Source: an uncultured Chryseolinea sp.
GTDB lineage: Bacteria > Bacteroidota > Bacteroidia > Cytophagales > Cyclobacteriaceae
Length of the DNA: 12,225 bases
NCBI GenBank assembly: GCA_946478915.1
Contig: CAMLER010000078.1
Coordinates: 1 to 12,225 of the forward strand
Direction: 5' to 3'
Shown: positions 8,737 to 12,225 of the stretch, piece by piece
Layout of the letters: each line of letters opens with the position of its first letter
How positions within the stretch are numbered: the stretch's first letter is position 1
The notes under the pieces: model-generated
Seen by the model: only the letters and a program-made list of their open reading frames with translations
The model's database searches: none
What the model was told of the DNA's origin: nothing
Program-made: the position numbers and the translations under genes

Positions 8737-9339
8737 ATGAAGACCCAACACACAGGAACACAACGGTTGTTTTCGAATCCGTTGCTTGAAAAACTTTCTC
8801 GGACGCATATTGCTATACCTGTTTCCTTATTTGTGTTATACGCCATAGCTCTATGTATATGGAATGCAAAATACACCAGCCTTGCCGTTAGTACCAGCGT
8901 TCTGCTCTTTTTTGCAGGATGGCTAACTTTTTCATGGGTAGAATACCAGGTCCACCGGCATATATTTCATCTTGAAACTTATACCGCGTGGCGAAAAAAT
9001 TTTCAGTATATCGTACATGGAGTGCACCATAAATTCCCGAAAGATAAAGATCGGTTGGCGATGCCACCTTTATTGAGCGTCACGATTGCAACAATCTTAC
9101 TGGTCCTTTTCCGCCTCATACTAGGAGATTATGTATTTGCATTTCTTCCGGGATTTCTGGTTGGATATGCATCTTATCTTTTAGTGCACTATATCGTGCA
9201 TGTTTATGCACCTCCAAAAAATATATTTCGCACGCTCTGGATCAACCATAGTATTCACCACTACAAAGATGGAGACACACTCTTTGGCGTATCCTCACCG
9301 TTGTGGGATCATATTTATGGAACGGTGCCAAAAAAATAG
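8737..9339 (+). CDS. Fatty acid hydroxylase / sterol desaturase superfamily membrane enzyme (200 aa)
   Basis: Four membrane segments (about 25-42, 48-66, 111-128 and 133-152) alternate with histidine clusters that bind a di-iron centre. These are His73/75/78 (HRHIFH), His94/97/98 (HGVHH), His151/155 (HYIVH) and His171/174/175 (HSIHH). HGVHHKFPKDKDRLAMPP closely follows the pattern seen in fatty acid 2-hydroxylases of the Scs7/FA2H type, though the cytochrome b5 domain of the eukaryotic enzymes is absent. It probably hydroxylates an acyl chain of a membrane lipid using O2; the exact substrate (sphingolipid, ornithine lipid, free acid) cannot be read. The gene appears to be a single-gene unit, with 256 bases before it (8481-8736) that hold no gene. 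The ATG at 8737 is the natural start. Confidence 0.88.
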   Translation: MKTQHTGTQRLFSNPLLEKLSRTHIAIPVSLFVLYAIALCIWNAKYTSLAVSTSVLLFFAGWLTFSWVEYQVHRHIFHLETYTAWRKNFQYIVHGVHHKFPKDKDRLAMPPLLSVTIATILLVLFRLILGDYVFAFLPGFLVGYASYLLVHYIVHVYAPPKNIFRTLWINHSIHHYKDGDTLFGVSSPLWDHIYGTVPKK

Positions 9340-9477
9340 GGTAAAATCTTCTACATCGCATTCGCGTCGATCCTACAGCTACGGGGAAATGAACCGTATT
9401 AAGGGGCTCATTTCAGACTTTGAATAATGGCATATTTGTTTCTCTACCTTCATTGATCTTTACTTAAAAATACAACT

Positions 9478-9792
9478 ATGAAGGGTCCAAGAACTCCGAC
9501 GGAAAGATCCGCCAGAAAACCGGATCAACCGTCTACAAAAACACGCACCCGTGACGCGGAAGACAGGACAATGCCCGGTCGGCGAAGTCCTGGTAATGAA
9601 AAAGAGAGAGAAAGAGTGGTTAATGAGGATGAACAACTCAAGGTTGTGAACAACCGCGAGGACAACGCTCAATCAGTAGACACCACTCCCGCGGAGGATA
9701 GTCGTCCCGCATCTCATGAAAATGAAAGCGAGCGATTAGAAGCCGGGTATGACAATAGCGAGGTAAACCCCAGACCTCCTAAGGTGAATTAA
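9478..9792 (+). CDS. Unrecognised small disordered hydrophilic protein (104 aa)
   Basis: I do not recognise this protein. It is almost entirely polar, rich in Arg, Glu, Asp, Asn, Pro, Lys, Ser and Thr. It has no Phe, Trp, Cys or Ile, one Tyr and two Leu, so it cannot form a normal hydrophobic core and should be intrinsically disordered. The N-terminal third is basic (KGPRTPTERSARKP); the rest is mixed to acidic, with the stretch RERVVNEDEQLKVVNN. No signal peptide or membrane segment is seen. It stands alone, 138 bases after the lipid hydroxylase and convergent with the AsmA-like gene. A hydrophilin-like or nucleic-acid-associated role is conceivable, but that is speculation from composition. 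A spurious frame is possible, though the clean start and stop in a region otherwise without genes favour a real gene. Confidence 0.6.
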   Translation: MKGPRTPTERSARKPDQPSTKTRTRDAEDRTMPGRRSPGNEKERERVVNEDEQLKVVNNREDNAQSVDTTPAEDSRPASHENESERLEAGYDNSEVNPRPPKVN

Positions 9793-9801
9793 CTGAATTT
9801 G

Positions 9802-9834
9802 TTGGTGGCTTTACCTGTATGGGTGGGCCATCAA
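9802..9834. terminator. Candidate hairpin between convergent genes
   Basis: TTGGTGGC (9802-9809) pairs with GCCATCAA (9827-9834) through one G-U wobble on the plus-strand RNA, with a further ACC/GGT pairing inside the loop. It lies just after the plus-strand small gene and includes the TGA of the minus-strand AsmA-like gene. No T-run follows on either strand, so it is only a weak bidirectional terminator candidate. Confidence 0.3.
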
Positions 9835-11411
9835 CTATCCATCACGCTCGACTTAATTCCGGAAAAGAGCGATTTCCACCAAAAATTAAAAATTTGTCGT
9901 TTCCTATCCCGTTCAAAATCAACGGTACCGGTACGCTTTTCCAGTGGCACTTCTTTATCCTTGTCGTTTTTGATAATTGTATTTATTAGAAGTGTTTTTA
10001 GGTCATTAATTATTGTTGACTTCTCCTTTTTCAAACCGTCGATCTTCAGGTCCTTGTAATTTATCGTTACTTTACCCGAGGACTCTTTATCGTTATAATT
10101 GAAGTTGAAGGTAAGACCTTCCAATGTACCGGATTCAATTCGAACAAACGCCAGATTCTGCAATGGCGGGTTCAATTGGTCGAGCGACATTTTTCCAATC
10201 GTTCCTTTTGCTGTGTATTGTTCATCTTTGTCATAGGGTAGCTCAAACGTTGCGTCAATCTCTGCCTGACCCATTAATTTTGCGCTTGCCTTGAGCGTAG
10301 CACTTTTGGTTTTGCGACCATCTTTGCGATTGCTGATGTTCGTAAGAGTAGCGTTCAAATTATCAAAGGCGATGGTGCCTGTTTCAAAGCCCTCCTCCGC
10401 GAATTCCTCGTATTCTACTTTAGATTCGTCGATTTGAATCGTGTCGATCATCACTCCAAAGGCGACATCATTCAAGGCTTCGATAGGCAGAGGTTTAACT
10501 TTTGTTTCCCTGAATGGTTGACGTTTATCACGAAAGGAATGTACTTCTCCACCGCTAATCCTGACCTTGGACGCCACGAAGGAACTATCTTGGAGTAAAT
10601 CAAATTTTAATCCGTTCACTTCTATTTTGTCGATAAAGGTGTTAATGCGATCAATCTGCTTTCCAGCAACTTGCGCAAAATTAAACTTACTGTATTTGGG
10701 TATTAGTTGAAGAGAATCGACTTGCAGTCGGCTGCCGCTGCTGCTTGCTTTTAATTTACCTATTTGAAGGGAGTAGAGCTTAGGGGTGGAAATTACGAGG
10801 TTGTTAAGGTCAATCTCCATATCCTTTAACTCATAGCCGGCGAGAACCGCCACGCCTTCCTGCTCGGAAGATCTGATTCCAGTAAGGTCAGCATTTACAA
10901 CTGCGGAATACTGTTTGGTGGAATCGCTTACTATAGTAACATTCAGATCGGTGATTCTCAGACGTTCAATCGAAAGCTGGCGTAATCCTTCCACTTGGGG
11001 GTTCTCCGTCGTATCTTTTTGTTCCTGATTTCTATCAATAAAAAGATTGCCATTTGCGATAAATAGCTCACCGATAGAAAGAAATCTTTTTGATATAAAC
11101 TGGTAAAGGCTAATGTCCCGGAGGGTCACCCTTTCAATTTGAGCTGTGGGTCCACGGCTGACGCTATCTGTTTTTGAGATGATGCTAATGTCGCTTATGG
11201 AGACGCTTCGCGTGAACAAGTTAACATCCACATCTCCGATTTCGCCACCGGCTTTCTCGAATTTTGATCTCAACTCCTTACCCAGATAGGAGGAGAGGAT
11301 CTGGCCCCCGATAAGGAAAACCGTTACAAGCACACCCGCGATTAGCGAAACCCATTTCAGCAATCGAATTACGCGCGGAGAAATAAAACGGGGCATCTCA
11401 GTACCTTTCAT
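9831..11411 (-). CDS. AsmA/DUF748-like envelope protein (526 aa)
   Basis: The N-terminus has a basic stretch followed by one membrane span (about 17-40, LLKWVSLIAGVLVTVFLIGG). The remainder is a long periplasmic beta-rich region with repeated short strands such as VTLRDISLYQFISKR, LSIERLRITDLNV and IDKIEVNGLKFDLL. This is the pattern of the AsmA/DUF748 group, single-span proteins with an extended periplasmic part that in characterised relatives takes part in outer-membrane lipid or protein homeostasis. The C-terminus ends with a conserved-looking block (GTVDFERDRKRQIFNFWWKSL). Assignment to AsmA versus DUF748 is tentative. Two starts are possible: ATG 11411, or ATG 11396 five codons in, which has AAAGG seven bases before it. 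Both lie in a strong inverted repeat (11391-11424). The gene follows the lmo0937-type peptide after 17 bases, so the two form an operon. Confidence 0.72.
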   Translation of the reverse strand: MKGTEMPRFISPRVIRLLKWVSLIAGVLVTVFLIGGQILSSYLGKELRSKFEKAGGEIGDVDVNLFTRSVSISDISIISKTDSVSRGPTAQIERVTLRDISLYQFISKRFLSIGELFIANGNLFIDRNQEQKDTTENPQVEGLRQLSIERLRITDLNVTIVSDSTKQYSAVVNADLTGIRSSEQEGVAVLAGYELKDMEIDLNNLVISTPKLYSLQIGKLKASSSGSRLQVDSLQLIPKYSKFNFAQVAGKQIDRINTFIDKIEVNGLKFDLLQDSSFVASKVRISGGEVHSFRDKRQPFRETKVKPLPIEALNDVAFGVMIDTIQIDESKVEYEEFAEEGFETGTIAFDNLNATLTNISNRKDGRKTKSATLKASAKLMGQAEIDATFELPYDKDEQYTAKGTIGKMSLDQLNPPLQNLAFVRIESGTLEGLTFNFNYNDKESSGKVTINYKDLKIDGLKKEKSTIINDLKTLLINTIIKNDKDKEVPLEKRTGTVDFERDRKRQIFNFWWKSLFSGIKSSVMDS

Positions 11412-11424
11412 GACTGAGATGCCC
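11391..11424 (-). promoter_or_regulatory. Perfect 12-bp hairpin spanning the start codons of the AsmA-like gene
   Basis: GGGCATCTCAGT and ACTGAGATGCCC are perfect inverted arms around the ten-base loop CATGAAAGGT (minus-strand reading). The first possible ATG (11411) and the purine-rich AAAGG lie in the loop; the second ATG (11396) lies inside the 3' arm. On the minus strand the stem is followed directly by CGTTTTATTT, so it also looks like an intrinsic terminator for the lmo0937-type gene that ends seven bases upstream of the whole feature. It could therefore act as an attenuator or as a translation-masking stem for the downstream gene. The structure is seen directly; the role is inference. 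Confidence 0.6.
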
Positions 11425-11428
11425 TTAT

Positions 11429-11581
11429 TTAGACTCTTTCACCACGAATCAACCTGAATACAATCGCGATTACAGCGATCACGAGCAAGATGTGAATCAA
11501 GCTTCCTACGCTGTAAACAAAAAATCCAAGGGCCCATGCAATCAATAAGATCACTGCAATGGCGTAAAGCAAGTTACTCAT
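11429..11581 (-). CDS. lmo0937-family small membrane protein (50 aa)
   Basis: Two hydrophobic helices are separated by a short turn: LLYAIAVILLIAWALGFFVY, then SVGSLIHILLVIAVIAIVF. The peptide closes with the basic RLIRGERV. The pattern of IAVILLIAW-LGF, then GSLIHILLVIAVIAI and a C-terminal RLIRG motif is that of the lmo0937/DUF5670 family of very short membrane proteins, found widely in Bacteroidota and Firmicutes and of unknown biochemical function. The full family length is present. It is the first gene of a minus-strand pair with the AsmA-like protein, and it is divergent from the small membrane protein gene at 11754. The 172 bases between (11582-11753) must hold both promoters, but I see no clear consensus for this side. 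Confidence 0.88.
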   Translation of the reverse strand: MSNLLYAIAVILLIAWALGFFVYSVGSLIHILLVIAVIAIVFRLIRGERV

Positions 11582-11753
11582 ACACTTTGTAGTTTAGTTT
11601 CGATGTGAAAGCAAAAATTCATGCCACAGTAAAGACCCATTGTAACGGATTTCAAGCAGATTTTTCAAAAGCACCGCGCTTTATTTCCACAAATTTTGGG
11701 TATCAATTTCCACGATCATCAGGATATTTGAGGCTCGACTTATTAGATTTGCA

Positions 11754-12017
11754 ATGGCACGATTTTTTCAAACGCATGCCATTATGGACTTTGGTGAGGT
11801 AATTTTTGGTGTCCTCCTGGTAACGGGAACCTACGTTGGAAGCGCAGTCTTTGCAATAATTTTATTTCGTTTGTTTTTTCCTTTGAAAACCAAGGTACAG
11901 AGCTTCGATGATTTATATTTGAGCTCGCTGGAAAAAAAGGAAAGCTCTTCAACCAAGAATTCTGTTACTGTTTTTTCGGCCGGTGGAAGAAGGAGTTGGG
12001 TAAAGGTTAATACATGA
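11754..12017 (+). CDS. Small one-span membrane protein overlapping a response regulator gene (87 aa)
   Basis: I do not recognise a family. A hydrophobic stretch of about 28 residues (GEVIFGVLLVTGTYVGSAVF and beyond, residues about 14-43) is followed by a polar Ser/Lys-rich tail of some 40 residues, presumably cytoplasmic. The ATG at 11754 is the longest choice; ATG 11784 (residue 11) starts just before the span. A TAGATTTG sequence at 11744-11751 fits the Bacteroidota -7 element TAnnTTTG, and if it is a real promoter it would favour the 11784 start. The stop codon overlaps the start of the response regulator as ATGA, so the two are translationally coupled and likely act in one pathway, for instance as a membrane partner or anchor. 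That role is inference. Confidence 0.65.
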   Translation: MARFFQTHAIMDFGEVIFGVLLVTGTYVGSAVFAIILFRLFFPLKTKVQSFDDLYLSSLEKKESSSTKNSVTVFSAGGRRSWVKVNT

Positions 12018-12225
12018 ACAGAATTCTGGTAGTTGATGACGAAATTGAGATTTGTCTCCTGGTAACAAGGTATCTGAAAAAAATGGGTTTCGATGCATCG
12101 TATGCGTTGTCCATTTCAGAAGCGCTTGCAAAGATATCCAGGACATCATTCGATCTTTTGTTCGTTGATCTAAATTTGGCTGATGGGTCAGGGTATGATT
12201 TAATCAATACATTACATGAATCGAA
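12014..12225 (+). CDS. Response regulator, N-terminal receiver domain (cut by window edge)
   Basis: The 70 visible codons begin a receiver domain. MNRILVVDDE carries the acidic pair (Asp9, Asp10), and LLFVDLNLADGSGYDL carries the probable phospho-acceptor Asp52 followed by the usual GxGxDL turn. The effector part lies outside the window, so it cannot be said whether this is a DNA-binding regulator, a stand-alone receiver or a hybrid. The ATG at 12014 overlaps the stop of the small membrane protein gene (ATGA). No cognate kinase lies next to it here; the large hybrid kinase at the left is about 6.4 kb away and has its own receiver. Confidence 0.9.
   Translation, partial: MNRILVVDDEIEICLLVTRYLKKMGFDASYALSISEALAKISRTSFDLLFVDLNLADGSGYDLINTLHES

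Noticed and set aside
8599..8808. Minus-strand open frame across the region before the fatty-acid hydroxylase gene
   Set aside because: It has no recognisable features and overlaps the start of a well-supported plus-strand gene.
11605..11802. 65-residue plus-strand open frame in the divergent gap near 11.7 kb
   Set aside because: It shows no family pattern and overlaps, in another frame, the better-supported small membrane protein gene coupled to the response regulator.

Overview
The window looks like a chromosomal segment of a Bacteroidota bacterium, most likely a Cytophagales-type member. This is inferred from the protein families (giant soluble poly-HAMP hybrid kinase, lmo0937-type peptide, AsmA/DUF748-like protein), the general lack of strong Shine-Dalgarno sequences, and moderate GC. 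There are no rRNA or tRNA genes, CRISPR arrays, insertion sequences or phage genes.

Left part (1-5590, minus strand): one huge gene fills almost half the window and runs off the left edge. It encodes a soluble hybrid histidine kinase of at least 1863 residues: a basic N-terminal tail, a divergent HAMP-like segment, 11 tandem 92-residue HAMP-containing repeats, a GAF domain, a coiled coil, the HisKA and HATPase core, and a receiver domain cut by the edge. About 340 bases without a gene follow, holding two short inverted repeats and a weak promoter candidate.

Middle (5930-8480): a tight minus-strand pair encodes a YtxH-type small envelope protein and an AI-2E/PerM-family transporter. The transporter frame is interrupted by a single in-frame amber codon at codon 84, with no frame change and no other stop. 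A divergent intergenic region carrying a clustered GTAGAA/TTCTAC motif separates it from a plus-strand YihY/BrkB-family membrane protein.

Right part (8737-12225): a fatty-acid-hydroxylase-superfamily membrane enzyme and a small disordered charged protein lie on the plus strand. They converge on a minus-strand pair made of an lmo0937-family 50-residue membrane peptide followed by an AsmA/DUF748-like protein. A perfect 12-bp inverted repeat with a 10-base loop sits at the junction of that pair and includes the start codons of the second gene. Divergently, a small one-span membrane protein overlaps by ATGA with a response regulator cut by the right edge.

Taken together, YtxH, AI-2E transporter, YihY, lipid hydroxylase, lmo0937 peptide and AsmA-like protein look like an envelope and general-stress neighbourhood, flanked on both sides by two-component signalling genes. 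That functional link is inference from family membership and proximity. The most unusual signals are the architecture of the poly-HAMP array, the amber-interrupted transporter, the start-codon hairpin and the operator-like repeats at 7385-7411.
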